A stretch of DNA of 64,000 nucleotides from Taenia hydatigena (taxonomy: Eukaryota; Platyhelminthes; Cestoda; Cyclophyllidea; Taeniidae), in NCBI GenBank assembly GCA_036345935.2, contig JADWOT020000006.1, positions 18,202,519-18,266,518 of the forward strand. The letters run 5' to 3'. Below are positions 46,501 through 59,100 of the stretch, in pieces (the stretch's first letter is position 1; each line of letters opens with the position of its first letter). The translations under genes were made by a program, and so were the position numbers. The notes under the pieces are model-generated. The model saw only the letters and a list, made by a program, of their open reading frames with translations. It was not told the origin of the DNA and searched no databases.

Positions 46501-49339
46501 TCAAATTCCCAACAAAAAGATTTCGCATGTTTGGAGAGCAAAAAAGCACAAATAACCGGTTATCAAACGCATCAAAATCAACCAAACTTTTGCTTTTCTT
46601 CTATTCGAATAAATAACAGCAGAGCTAACAAAAAGGCCCCGAAATGCTGCGGCAGAGGACCAATAACTAGTACCGTGGCACATCGTAAACGGAGTACGTC
46701 AGTTAGGGTCGAAGAATTGGTAGCAGAATGTACTTAGGAAGCGGGGTTAACACCAACCAAAGTATTTTCTTTGTAGACCAAGGCCATTTACATGGCGTCC
46801 ACGGATACCTTTAGGTCCTAACTGCGCAGGCGAAAAATGAAGTCTTGATAAGAAACTCAATATTTAAATGATGCGTTTGCAAACGTACAGAAATTACCTG
46901 AAAATACAGCTGCTGTGGGCAGGAAGGCAGGTAACTATTAAACTTAGCATTCCAGCCGATTTAGCATACATGGAATACCAGGGGCTGACGGTTGGAAGCG
47001 AGTAGCCTAGCCTATTTGGAAAGCAGCCTGAATATCAACTACTTGAAATAAAAGTCGCACAGTTGGAAATCCGAACAACAAAATTGAAGAATATCTAAAC
47101 GCCTGACAAAAGGTGCAACTAAGCTCACTGCCGAAAAAAGGGGGATGAAGAGGTATCAATCAGCTGGGAAAAAGGAGAAAAGAGTCGACCAAAAACCAAA
47201 ACTAGAAGCCGAGAATGTGTTCAATACGAAAACGTAAGTGCTATTCAGTTTTTTCTTTATCACTAGCCGAGGTCAGTCTCGTAGTCACAATAATGTTCAT
47301 TATTAAGCGCAGCTTTGATAGAAACTCATCTACATTTACATAGAAACCGAGAAGTAAGGCTGCAACAGTGATGCCAGAAAAAAGAGTATCGCTAGGATGT
47401 TGACATTGCGGGTCAAATTGTGCGACAGAAATGACCGAGACAGACACTTAGATGCGATTTTAAAGATGAAAAATATGTAGCTAAAAACTATATTTACCTA
47501 TTTCGGAATCTTCGGAACGGTCCAGCAGTGGTTCCATGGGTAGTGGAGCCTGAAACAAAAGTCGTACATTTTAATAAAATGCACTGGCATAGTGAATAAG
47601 CAGTAGAACAGTGTCTAGCTTCTATGAATGAAATCATTTTTAACAAACTGTTCTAAAATCGCGCAACTTGGATATGATGTCAGACTGTCAGTGGTTACCA
47701 CGCGACACAATCAAAGAATCATGAGCAGTAACTGAATAAAACTCTAGCACTTTCAAAACCGCTTTAGCTTAATATTCCCCAAGTGTCAAAACATCAAACA
47801 AAATTTTCACGAAACACGATTTAAATACACCTTCACTTTTCTTTGACTATTTCACCCAGCTGAATGGCTACTAAGTGTTCCATTCTTACGCTCTGGGCAC
47901 GTGCAAAAACTTGCGACCGCATTTTAAATGCATCTTCCACAAAACTCTTGAAGGCGCTATGCAATTTCACCTTAAACTATTTGATCAAAATGTATCCGTG
48001 ATTCAACCAAACCCAAGGAATAAAAAACTAGTACCATGCTCAACCTCTATTTCCAGCTACTTCAGAGTGGTGATCTCATTAAATAAGCTGTTAAGTAAGT
48101 TCCCCAATGCACATTCGAAAGATTTTCATGATTCCGCCACAGAAAGTACTACAGTCTCATTCTACCACCATATTTAGCATACATTCCTATGCACTTAAAA
48201 AAAGACTGTCTTTCAGACGATTAGGCAAGCACAACGCAATGAAGCAATTTCACCCTGGATTTGTGTTCTGAGTGCTATACCTAGAACGTCTTGGAGAAGA
48301 AATAATCACCAGTAACATACCAGTGGCGATACGAGCAGACTATGTCTATGGTCATTTAACAGCAGCTGAGGCCGGCAGCGCGTAGCGTCCAGTGACCACG
48401 ACTTCACATAATCCTCCTTGTTCGGGCGGTGTCGACAAAGACCCACCTCAGGTGCAGAAGAAATAGGCGCGGGGCGCTCAAAAGAGAGAGAGGCCAGAAC
48501 AGAGGAGAAACACATGGGCTGGGCAGTGTGTGATCGGATTTTGGAGTCGTTTTCAAGCTCGTCGTCAAAAGGAAAAATGGAACGCTGGAAACCTAACAGA
48601 GAGGGACGAGAGTGTATGTCGGTGACGACAAAAAATAAAGGATACCTTTCCTTGAGAAAAAGGAATTCTTCTCAGGAAAAGTTCGGCTGTGAAGACGAGA
48701 GGAAGCTATATTAGGTGGAATAGGAGAGAAGGGGCCGGAGTCCACAATTGGTCCCTAGATTTGTAAAAGAAACACATATATCTGAAGTAATTAATAGTTA
48801 AACTAACTGAATTGCACAAGTTTCAGTCAGACGATGATGTTAAGTTGGAAAAAGACATATTGGAGACATTAGCCACTACAGCCCTATCCGCTTGAAAGAG
48901 ACATGTCATCGCAATCTCACTAAGTATTGAGGCGAGAAAAAATAGCCGATTAGCCTAATGCAAATTTGTACACGAATATTACCAGAACACAAATAAGGCG
49001 AGCCAAGGACTTAAAGCGCAGCTAATAATATCAACCAGCTTTAGTCGTAAGTAAGCAGAACGAAAACAGAAGAAAGTCATTACTACGCTCATATTCCCCA
49101 CTGCAGACGCTGGCTCGATCGATTCGTAACATGAATAATGTGGAATGTCTGAAGGTCTGTCGAATTTCCTTGCACTTTTCTTAAGAGACTCGATGCGATT
49201 GCTCCTACATTCAAGCCCCTGTGCAGGAGAATCATTGACACTAAAAAAGGATAAAGTTAGCGAAATAACTCTACGTCGCAATGTCCACCTCGTCAAGTTC
49301 CTCTGGAGCGTCAAAGTAAATCTCATCGTCCGAACTCAT
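34563..49339 (-). CDS. WDR44: WD repeat-containing protein 44 (Rab11-binding)
   Basis: Sixteen exons, all phases consistent, 733 residues: 49289-49339, 48321-48476, 47498-47549, 45266-45476, 42360-42446, 42124-42191, 41430-41494, 41277-41357, 41165-41209, 39374-39458, 39180-39298, 38087-38413, 36006-36257, 35714-35812, 35462-35577, 34563-34950. WDR44 is a Rab11 effector on recycling endosomes and tubular ER contacts. The N terminus MSSDDEIYFDAPEELDE carries an acidic FFAT-like motif for VAP binding. NPMSLDYRTRTL and a basic helix (FRRLHTAFRGAVNAVRS) precede the acidic linker. WD repeats run from about residue 250: FLQIKLVQKMDNEHIGAIWA, ATAGYDRNIRIWVL, GMDRQVRLWHISRQECLC, DDRYFLSGSLDGKLRLWNIP, ILVTSNDSRVRLIDARDY, KDRNNCWEAIKAHDAVVTVA. 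It is shorter than human WDR44 (~913), mainly because the long Pro-rich N-terminal region is missing. Confidence 0.93.
39459..41164. other. WDR44 intron containing a reversed repeat copy
   Basis: A 1.7-kb intron interrupting the first WD repeat. A dispersed repeat copy in reverse orientation lies at about 39720-39850. No other exon was recognised. Confidence 0.5.
39720..39850 (-). repeat. Dispersed palindromic repeat, reversed copy in a WDR44 intron
   Basis: Read on the minus strand: GAGACTCCCTTGAAGACGAA with AGC, GCCGTAGAGAGGGGCTGGGG, then GACATGGCTTCGAGGCTATG. It is in the transcribed orientation of WDR44. Confidence 0.65.
42447..45265. other. WDR44 2.8-kb intron
   Basis: Large AT-rich intron between the exon encoding the NPMSLDYRTRTL block and the acidic exon at 42360. 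I see no additional exon or recognisable mobile element. Confidence 0.45.
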
Positions 49340-49820
49340 GATAAAAGAACACTTGCTCTTACAACACCAAACAAATCCGAAATGTCGCTCTTTGAGTGAT
49401 TCGCTTAAACACACACGTGCATTATAAGTTACCTCATAATTATAGCTTGTTGCCCCAAAAATACTTTAATGAGCAATGCACAATCACAAAGTGTTTCTGC
49501 AAAGTGCATGAACTTGTAAACGATTCTCCTGAATCCCCCAACGGCTACCCAGCATACTGTAATGCGCATGACACCTGAGCGTCATGCAGCACTAAACGTC
49601 ACACCTCACACTCAATCCGCGACCCTGTCTGAGAAACAGCCTCAACACACCGCGCCTTCAAGGAGCGCCTCCCACACCACCCCACCCCAACGATGCCTCA
49701 GACCACCGTCAGTTCCCCGACGGTGGAGACCCCGAACACCCCAAACCTCTGACAGAACGACACGAACGCCCACCGGCGAGATACACACATAGCACACTCT
49801 CTAAGACAAGAGCAATTACA
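49340..49820. promoter_or_regulatory. Tight NOM1-WDR44 intergenic spacer, C-rich
   Basis: This 481-bp spacer lies between the NOM1 stop and the WDR44 start, both on the minus strand, so it holds the 3' end of one gene and the 5' control region of the other. About 49600-49790 is C-rich and G-poor on the plus strand. An open frame at 49562-49792 is low-complexity and not credible. No poly(A) signal or promoter element could be fixed. Confidence 0.4.
49703..49726. repeat. Perfect 8-bp hairpin in the NOM1-WDR44 spacer
   Basis: CCACCGTC (49703-49710) and GACGGTGG (49719-49726) are exact complements with an 8-nt loop, within the C-rich part of the spacer. It could be a 3'-processing structure for NOM1 or incidental. 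Confidence 0.5.
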
Positions 49821-52800
49821 TTACGGGAAAAGGTCTCGCAGTTCGGAAACAAGCCGGCCAAGGTAGGACCGGCATGCCTCATCAGGATAACTTTTGCACA
49901 AGCGCCGCATAAAAATTCGTAGATTGCGTCCCAATTTGGGACTCCTGCTGGATACGTAGGCGAACTTCTCCAGAGTCTTCCTAAAGGCTGTAGTGGTCAG
50001 CTCAATGACCACAGCCGAGAGCAGAGCAACGTTAGCTTCCGACCCATCACCGAAGTTGAATTTCTAAGAAACCAAGAAAACAAAAGTTTTGGAATAGAGG
50101 GGAAAGTTGATCCCTTTACCTTGAGTACAGTGAGTGGAAAGTCGTATACGGCAGCGAGAATACCAATAGCCTTGCCTGCATTGGTCTTGGACTCTTTGGT
50201 CAGTTCCTCCTTAGCCATGACGTCCCAGAAAGCACATCTCACCATAATCTACAGTAAAATTGTACTAATATTTCCAGAATGGTAATGCAAATAATCAACT
50301 CAATCAATAACGCGGTCAAATTTGCAATGGAAACGTCCAAATAATCGAAAAACAGAACATTCTTATGATGTCAAATTTTATGATGTATTCAAGATGGAAC
50401 TACAGCCCAGTGGCTATGTTAAAAACATTAAAACCCATGAAGTTATGCGGTTGTGAAAAAAACTCGTGATTAAATCGTATAATGGCCTAAGGATATTGGA
50501 AGGTCTAAGATCACACACAACGTGAGAGGCCAGAGGCAGAGGTATAGGGTATGGGAAAGTTACCACAAAACGCCGGTGATGATTGAGGAGAGCACCGAGA
50601 ACGCGAGTGTAAAAGCGATTGAAGGGCTGTTCGGAGACGAGGCAGTGCATGACAATTTGCACCATCTCACGCTCTCGGTGCTCTACCGCCCGACCGCTGC
50701 TACCACTCCCACCCGCCGCCAGCACCAAGGCACTCGCTGTACTCTCCGGTCCGCCCGGCGTGGAGACCAGCACACCGAAAAGCTGCTGCCGTATCGGTGT
50801 AATCAGGCCCAGTCGTGTTGCTACTGACGCCAGCTGAAGATGATTGTAGGAATAGGCAATTACACATCCATCTGCATGCCAAATAAAGCTGATGATTCAA
50901 TGAAGCTTCACCATCGCCACTAGAATAAAGTGAAATTCACCGTGAAATCCAACAAAAACATAGATGGCTCGAGACAGTTGCCGAAAACGTTTCAACAACC
51001 GCACGAGTTAATTTGTGGTGCTGTAAAGGTGCGCAGATAAAAGGAGTCAAGACGTTACCCTTGGACAATGGAGATTCTCAAGGAACTAGCAATCGAATCA
51101 CCTTTTAAAGTTGGAATTCTTAAGTGTCACATCGCAATGCTACTTTTAGAACCTAACCTTGCAAGCACAAAAGACGAACGGGGTGATTGCTCCAAAATAA
51201 GAAACCGGGGAATTTACCTCAGGGGATAGAGGAACGCTTTTTGAGACACCCTGTCTGGTGGGCGCGGAGGCGCCAGAAACGGAGTTGGCTTTGAGCGCAT
51301 CGCCAGCGAAAGCGGAGCCCACAGCCCACCAGCGACCTTTACCATCCTTTGCGTTACGCAGCTCATCCAGTCGCAAAGGCAGACGCGAGTCTTTTGGAAA
51401 TGAGACGCCTAAACGCGAACAGCCATGCGAACACAATAAGTACTCTTAAGTACCACGGTTGAGAAAGCATTCTTTGAAGCCGCTATATTAAGAAACTGAG
51501 AAGTTAATCGTCCATAAAAAATTTCCGAGTATGACCTCGGTCGCGAATCACGTAGGAGACCGGAAATGATACCAGTGGAGGGAACATCAACTATGATTTA
51601 AAAATCTTGAATTGCGATTTGCATTTCACCTGTCCTCTTAGGAGTTAATTTTCCATAAACCTGCATACTTTATTAGTCTGGTGCGAATGTAGTTTCGATT
51701 GCGACAAGAGTCGCGCAAATGTGACAACGATTTCCTGAAGCCCACCTTTGGCGCATTTACCTGCATCCCTTATGGTAATCGCAATGGGAAATACAAATAA
51801 CTCACCTTTATTCCAATTCTTCATCATCTTGACAAAGTGATCAGCACTGAATAGTGCGGGCTCCTTTAAATGCTTAGAAGACAGATTCGCAACTATAGCC
51901 TCTAATTCTACACTGAAAAAGAAAAAAAGAGGTACATTATGCAATTCCTGACGTATCAAATAATAATGCCCACCAGTGAAAATTGGCATCTTTTATGAGT
52001 TGAGGAAAATTTTTTTGCACAAGATAAGTTGCCGTGATGGTGGTGTAGGTAAAAATAAATTTGAATGCCTTGTACACTCCACCTTCAAAAAAAACTGATC
52101 AAAAACTCACGCCTTTTCAAAATCTGATGGATCTAGTGTAGCCAGCGTCGCCTTGACGGCGGTCACCAGCTGACTACACCGCTCATGCAGCTCCCTTCGC
52201 AATACCGAGCTCACCGCTAGAAAAAAAAGAAAGGCAAAACATTCCGAATGCTATTGCAAAACAGAGGCAAATCAGTCGACACAATACACGCACGTTTAAC
52301 CATCTGGTGAGCGATTTGCAGGCCAAGTAAATCACCCCACTTGACGAACTCTTCCACGAAGTCCATGATAAGGTCTCCGGTAAGTCCCTAGAGCATTAAG
52401 AAGAAATAGGAGACGAGGAGAGAATACGCATAGAGAATTTAAAGAAAGAGAATCCACCTACGCCAAATCGGTAGAGGTAGGTTATGAAGAGGCAGCGTGA
52501 AGCCAGAGCTCCACCTAAATCTCGAAGAGAGGCCAAGGTTACTACGGTTGGTAGCCTGGAGGCGACAAAGAATTCGACAAAATGCACCACCAAACGTGAG
52601 TCCTGCCCACCGTGATCGAGACGTGCCTGGGTGCCGGCGAAACACGCCGCCAATTCCTGCTGTAGCCAACCAACTGACTGATCTCTGTTCAGGGGAAACG
52701 ACTAGACGGAAATAAAGGGGTGAGGAAAGATCAAGAAACATCTACTCTTAGAAATACGGGTACGCCACTTGGATCCCTACAAAGGTTTAAAGTAATATTC

Positions 52801-54156
52801 GAGAACATGAGTCGAGGTATTAGTGAATTATCTAAGCAGCAATATCTTTATCGACGCTGATACGGAGACCGGAAATATGAACAAAATATAGGTTTTTTAA
52901 ACATAAGTATCCCACGACTGAGCTCAACCGATTCCATCAGTAATGGTGATGTGGCAGAATTATGAACAAACAGTACACAGTATCAGCCTCAAAACAAGGA
53001 TGTAAAGAGATGTGCTAATTTAACCAGAAATGAAGAATTTCATCTACTGTGGGAGATACTGTTACGTGGTAAAATGAATTCAAAAAGTTTAGTACGTCAT
53101 AAGTAGAACTTTTTAATCATAGCTAGGTTAAGTAAAATCTGGTGAATGCATTCAGAATAACGACGTCATCAATAAGAGATAAGATAATTTTGTTGAGTGA
53201 TAGGGAAAATTAAAGACTAATGATATATGAGGCAGAACAATAAGGTTTCGAGTTAATGCTAAGCGTAATTAACCGAACCACTATTAAGGCCTTAAAAAGG
53301 TGGAACTAAAAATATCATCGTGAGAAAAGCATTACCAAACTGGAAAAAAGAGCAAAACAGGCATTTCAAATAAAAATGTCCTACGCTCAAACCCAAGAAA
53401 GCGGGCATGAAAACTCAGCCCATAACGCACTCCGAGTAAAATGTCGATCTCCTCTATGAGAACCAGCCTAACAGTGGCGCATGGTCGATCAGAAAAAAGG
53501 TCCACCAGTCCAGAAATCGTTTTCGCCATCTGAGACTCCGATACGCAGTTTAGTAGACGCCGAATACTTCTTTGCAACATGACAACAGCTTCCTCATCAC
53601 TACCAGGTGCGCTTTTTACACTTCCCTCAATTCGCGTGTATTCCTCCGGTTCCGTACCATTATTTATGCCCATTATTCCATTATTTTCTTCATCTTTTCC
53701 TTCTCCACCCCCATCATCGTCAACGTCTTCTCTTGATTCGTTGAGTACTCCGTTGTCCGCACAATCATCCGACTCGTCCAAATCTTGCCCGTATATATCC
53801 CTTGATTCTTCTAAAGAAAGAAACAAAATAAACTACATACTCCTCAGTTTTGTTTTTCGTTCACCCAAAATCCCGCTTTCGAACACATTCTTAGTAGAGC
53901 CGCCATCGTGCTTCCTAAAATCAAGCAAATCTAAAAATAAAATAACGGAAAACACTTAACCATACAATCGAGACCGCTGTCTCTAATCCATGCCGGCTGT
54001 TTTTCAACCCCTGATTTTCGAGGCTTGCGACGATTTAAACCTAGCTTTTTTGTAAGTCTCTTTATTGTTCTGTCCTCTCTTATATTATCCTCAAGAAGTT
54101 GCTTTCGTCGCTGTTCAGAATATACCGACCTGGCCTTCATTTCTTTCTTCAAAGTC
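49821..54156 (-). CDS. NOM1: Nucleolar MIF4G domain-containing protein 1, 5' end unresolved
   Basis: Exons downwards: 53966-54156, 53865-53930, 53431-53810, 52462-52701, 52294-52387, 52111-52216, 51806-51912, 51218-51408, 50564-50833, 50120-50248, 49821-50063 (stop). Phases agree and encode 671 residues. NOM1 (yeast Sgd1) is a nucleolar scaffold for 40S ribosome assembly that binds the helicase eIF4A3. Landmarks: the motif before the domain, EDRTIKRLTKKLGLNRRK with WIRDSGLDYLLDF; an acidic Asp/Glu/Gly linker; the MIF4G core including KDGKGRWWAVGSAFAG; then the MA3 segment with REREMVQIVMHCL, QPFNRFYTRVLGALLNHHRR and TNAGKAIGILAAVYDFPLTV. The MIF4G helices are quite diverged. The start codon was not found: the first listed exon begins in phase 2, and a candidate short exon ending ATG-CTG|GTAAGC sits at 54953-54958. 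The 53431 boundary uses a GTGCGT donor chosen for phase and homology. Confidence 0.87.
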
Positions 54157-56191
54157 CTTAAAACAACAAATTCACATCCGATTTTGGCAAGATTTGAGCC
54201 ACAAATAAAGCCGAAAATTAAAAAGGAGTCAGTTCTCAACTTAGCATTTCAAGAGATTACAGAAGACGAATTCATATATTGAATTCTAAGTACTACACTG
54301 TCAGTTAGAACAGATTTTCCTTAAAGTATAAAAAATTAAAGGGAAAACTCCAAAGTGAATACAGCATAAACTCGAAAAGAGCTACTGACCGGCACTTATT
54401 TAGCAATGTTGAAGACCAAAGTGACCATGTGTCTAATAGCACACAGGGAAGTATGCGTGTGGGAAAGGAAAGAAACAATTACATTGCAATTTAAACAAAA
54501 GCAAAGAGTGTAGCACAGAGGATTCGGTTCTAAAGGTTTACGTATTCCCACTCAGTAAGTCATTGGAATACGCAACATAAATAAGATCCAACCGGTTAGA
54601 ACCACAGAAGCATCATCCACGGTAAACGGACCGCTCAAAATAGACGACGTCCAGGAATTTGGCATAACAAGCAATTTAAAACGTTTCGATATAAATATCC
54701 AAATATGCTGTTTAAATTGTTTTAACTATTGTGTGCCCGTATAAAGTTGTGTAAGAACGTGATTGGAGCTATTTGCTCTGACACCCCGATTCGATGGCAT
54801 TTGTTTAGAAACCAATTAATTGGTCTAAAATTCGGATGCTCTAGGAGCACTTGTTGTGTCTGTAATGGTCCGAGTCTTAGCTCAAGTGTTAAAAAATAAT
54901 AGCGATAAAGAGAAAAGATGCCAATTCGATAAAACTATTAAATCGGGCTTACCAGCATGCCCCGACTTCCACCTTGCAGAGCAGAAGTACAACTTGCAGG
55001 GGTCACGGTGTCAGCATAGCTTAGCACATAGTTAAGAAAAAAGCCAGTTTACTACACAGTATTCTTTACCCTTTAGAGACCTTTCTAGCACTAGCCGCCG
55101 TCTTCCTTCCGCATCAGCCCTGACAATATTATCAGTGTTTTTAAAACTCTCCTCAAAACAAGGACGTCAGACGTTGGTTTGTCTTGCACCAAATATTTTA
55201 TTTGTTGCCGACGTTAGCAACACATCTTCGCAATTTCGCTGCCTTTTGGATTTTGCTCAATTTGGGGAGTGAATGGGGTGAGAAATTTCACTGGCTTTTT
55301 GCCGCTCAAGGCCAGAGCATACCTACAGCGAGGGTGTCCCATATGCCAGTCTTTATTCGTAGAGGAACTGGTCTAGTAGAAGATCTTATCTTAAAAAGGT
55401 TTAGCGCGGCTTCACGGGGGTGATGCATCGTACCCATTGGTTCCTCTTATGTTGTTCCCATTTCAGTGCAGTTTAGCCACCTATCCAGATTCCATTCAAT
55501 CGGTAGGAGCGTGGAAAAGGTACCGCTTGCTCATCCAATTAAATCCTGCAAGTTGGTACCGTAGGAGGCTATACAATGGCCCTTTCGACTAGTTTAAGCC
55601 TGATGTCAAACATTGCACTAAGCTAATTGACAAGAGTGGATGCATTAATCTAGCCTTGCCTATGAGAAACCCCACAGGTTTGCTCGTCCGACCCAGATTT
55701 TCTTCTGCGGCACTTGCACCCTTACGGTGCATCTGGGGGCCGTCCCGACGTCGTAATGGTCCGGGGCGATATGAAAAAAACAGTAATACTGACGCACAGA
55801 GGACCTGGGGGATCGCTAAGATGCCTTGAAGGGCATGCAGTATGGTCGAAGTGCAACCCACCTAGGCAAGTGTCTCCGCACTAAGATATTTTTTTACCCG
55901 TCTAATAACTCCACACACAGATTTCCTTCAAAATGCACTTTTTTTCAAAAAGTGGGTGACGTGTCAAACCCCCGATCGCATCGACACTGCAGTCAAAACC
56001 ACCTGGAAGCTAAAAATTTGAACCTACGCCTTTAATAGTCATGTGACTTTTGGACGACATTATTAATACATCAGGACAGTGTATTTTCGTGATAAAATGT
56101 GCTACAAATAAGGTAAAGCAAATTAAAGAATGGAAAAAAAGTCATAAATGGGCCACGGAGACATATGGGACGTTTGTGCACTCTACGGCAC
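54157..56191. other. NOM1 5' region and intergenic DNA
   Basis: Between the first recognised NOM1 exon and the GGT7 stop. It must contain the missing NOM1 start and promoter. Short frames on both strands (for example 55184-55423 plus and 55589-55861 minus) carry no recognisable domain. An inverted-repeat structure occurs at 55692-55737. Confidence 0.4.
55692..55737. repeat. Nested inverted repeat
   Basis: CCCAGAT (55692-55698) pairs with ATCTGGG (55731-55737), and inside it GCACC (55716-55720) pairs with GGTGC (55726-55730), with a bulge on the 5' arm. The local GC is higher than its surroundings. The function is unknown. Confidence 0.4.
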
Positions 56192-59100
56192 TCAGAACCA
56201 CGCCGAACTGTTCACAGCCAATTTCTCCACCCCGCCGATTGTGGTGTAAAGAGTCCATCCCACGGCTCCCACATCCGCGGCATAAATGCCATCCACAGCG
56301 TTCTCCACCCTGTGTCCAATTTTCTTCAACTCTTCACTTACAGCAGAATTGAAACCAGGCTCGAGAAGAACGTCAAACTCGTCTTCACCTTTTCCGGTGT
56401 GTCGCAGGCGCAGAGCGAAGCGCTTCAAATTAATTGAGTCGTTGAGGGGCAAGCAAGCCCCTACAGCGGGTATGTAGGTCGCCGTTGTCTCTTCAGCAGA
56501 CAGTAGCCCTTTATCACCTTGACCACTACTCAGGCCATACCCATCATCCGTGCATGTCACGTTTGATAGATAAAGAAAGGATGAGGTGAGGACCTAGGAA
56601 CAAAAATCAACGACCTCCAGATGGCTAGAATGTTCCAACTGCTATCCTGGACACTAGGCAGTTGACGAAGGATTTCATCTGTTCCACCTCACTAAGAAAC
56701 TTCATGCTCCGAGGAGGTGAAGAATGGTGGAAGAGACGGAGGAGATAGTAGAACGGTATTAAATCAGATAACTATTAACTCGAATCGTTCTAACGGAAGA
56801 ATAACTGATACGAAAGTGATACATAAAAAAATGAAAGACTGATTCAACTAGGAAATCTGCGTTGATCATTTGTGTACCAACTGGGATTCTACACAATGCA
56901 GATAACCTCACCTGGGAGAGGCCGATCATGCCCTGAATACCACCAGAACTGGCCGCCACAAAGCGATGGCCGCATTTCTGCTGAGCAGTCTCAAAGAAAA
57001 CCGGACTGACCGGCAGCAAGGGTCGGTGGCCAGGTGCACGACCGTTAAAACCTCCCTGCTCCACTGGTGAGAAAAGACGCTGGACGGAATTGAGGAGGAT
57101 ACCTGTTCCTGAAGCAACTATGCCAGAGCCAAAAGCTCCTCCTAGAGTAAGCGATGCGGCGGCGATTAGCATATCCGACTCAACGGAGAGGACAAAGGTG
57201 TTCGTGTCCTGAGCAGCCTGTAAGGCAACAGGTATAGTGCCTTAAAGGGGAAGAAAGTTGAGGCATCTATTACATACGACAGGTCTACTGGCAAATCTAG
57301 AGAAGATTGTCCCTCAGTGAGTGTGACCTATCACCTATCGGTCACCAATAATGAGTTCGATATCGTCATGCAACAGGAATGAATGAATGATACTCACAAA
57401 TCCCACGGACACTAGAGAAGGCATCCGAAATAATAAGAGAAACCAGTTAAACGATAGTCGTGCTTTTATAGTCCCAAGAGAAGGTCCAAAACACATAATA
57501 TGGATAATCGAGTGTCACAGCAAAAGGGCCAGACTCCCAGCTCAATAAAAAATAAACCCCGATTATGACTGGCCTTATGAGGGATCAAGGTAAAGCATCC
57601 ACTATAGACAGAAAAGTGGCGAAAAGACCTAACGAAGGTTTGACGAAAAGCGTCTACCGCTAGCAAGGTAGTGGGTACCGCGTTGAAAATGGTAGCGCTG
57701 AAGGCACGAGTTTTAAGGAACGCCAACAATGTGTGCTATGCTTGATGAAGAATCGCTGAAAATGACCAGTACCCTGGGCTCAGTAGATAACGAACGCTGC
57801 TGGTTACCATCATAGGCGAGAAATTGCTAGTGTCACAGACATGAAGGAACATCAGAGAACAGACTATGTCGTCTACAAGACGACCTCTGATTATCATCAC
57901 TGACTACCTAAGGGCAAAAATAGTCATACTGTCCGTCACGATGACTAATCAATGTTTGACAAATGGGTAGAAGGCTATCCAGCGCTCCCTACAGAGTATC
58001 AAGGTTCAGTTTATCACCTGCCAATAAGCAACCCCATAAAAGGCACAGAGAGGATTAAAGTGTTTTCTGTGGCAGATGAAATCCCACTGAAAGTTGCCTA
58101 GGAAAGGTGTGTTAAAACGCATCGTATGTGAAGCTAACAAAACACCGGAGACCGCCCCTTGAAATAGACTTTGGCTACCGTCACGCTGTAGCAGTGACTC
58201 CTTAAGTGCCAAGGAGCAAAAGAACGTTAAAGAACTGCTGGAATACGGTCACGAGGCTTCTGACTTAACGAAGTATGCCATCCACAGTGCGGAACCTCCA
58301 TATGCAAATGAACTCTACGCACAATCTAATGACAACGTTGGTCCCATGAGCGCCAAAGACTAAACAAATATCTACTTTGAACACTGAGAAATTACTGAAA
58401 ATTGTTAGAATCCCACCAATAAAACATCAAAATAAAGCTTCAAACGTGCAAAAATATTAGTTCCATAGGGAGCCAATGAAGCCAAACTATTAAATATGAA
58501 TATTAAAGAGCCAAAAAATAACGACTGGAGAGCTATGCCCCCACAGAAACCTGCGTGTCAATTTAGGACTAGCTTTGAGTTTAAAATCACCAAAGCAATT
58601 TGTTCAATTTGGATGTTAGAGTAACATTAATACCCCATTTAATACAGTTTAATTGCCGAAAACGAAGACAACATTTTAGCATCACGACATTCTGAATAAC
58701 GTCTGCATGCGCACAAGCGCAATTTTCCGTTGAGAAGGTGAACTTACAAAAAGAATAGGATTCACACGACCATATCCCGAGATGTTCGCAAGACGATCAT
58801 CTCTGACCGCATTGGCAGTCTTTTTGCGATTTTCAATGCTTAAGATATTCTTCTCTTGATCGACGACTTTTTTACCTGTAAAAGAGCGTCATTTCGTGTG
58901 AGCGGTGCAAAAGGTACCCATTTTGGTTAATAAAGTAGTAGTAGGCTTTCATTCAATTAAGGGTGGAATTCGAAAATGTCGCACAAACACGGAGTCAGGT
59001 TGCACCATGGGAAAGTGAGTGTTACTAAAAATTGAGACTGAGGGAATGTCATGGGAGCTAGAATCAATCTTACATCAATTCTTAGAACTAGAAACGTTTC

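Noticed and set aside
49562..49792. Thr/Pro/Arg-rich plus-strand frame
   Set aside because: Explained by the C-rich composition of the NOM1-WDR44 spacer.
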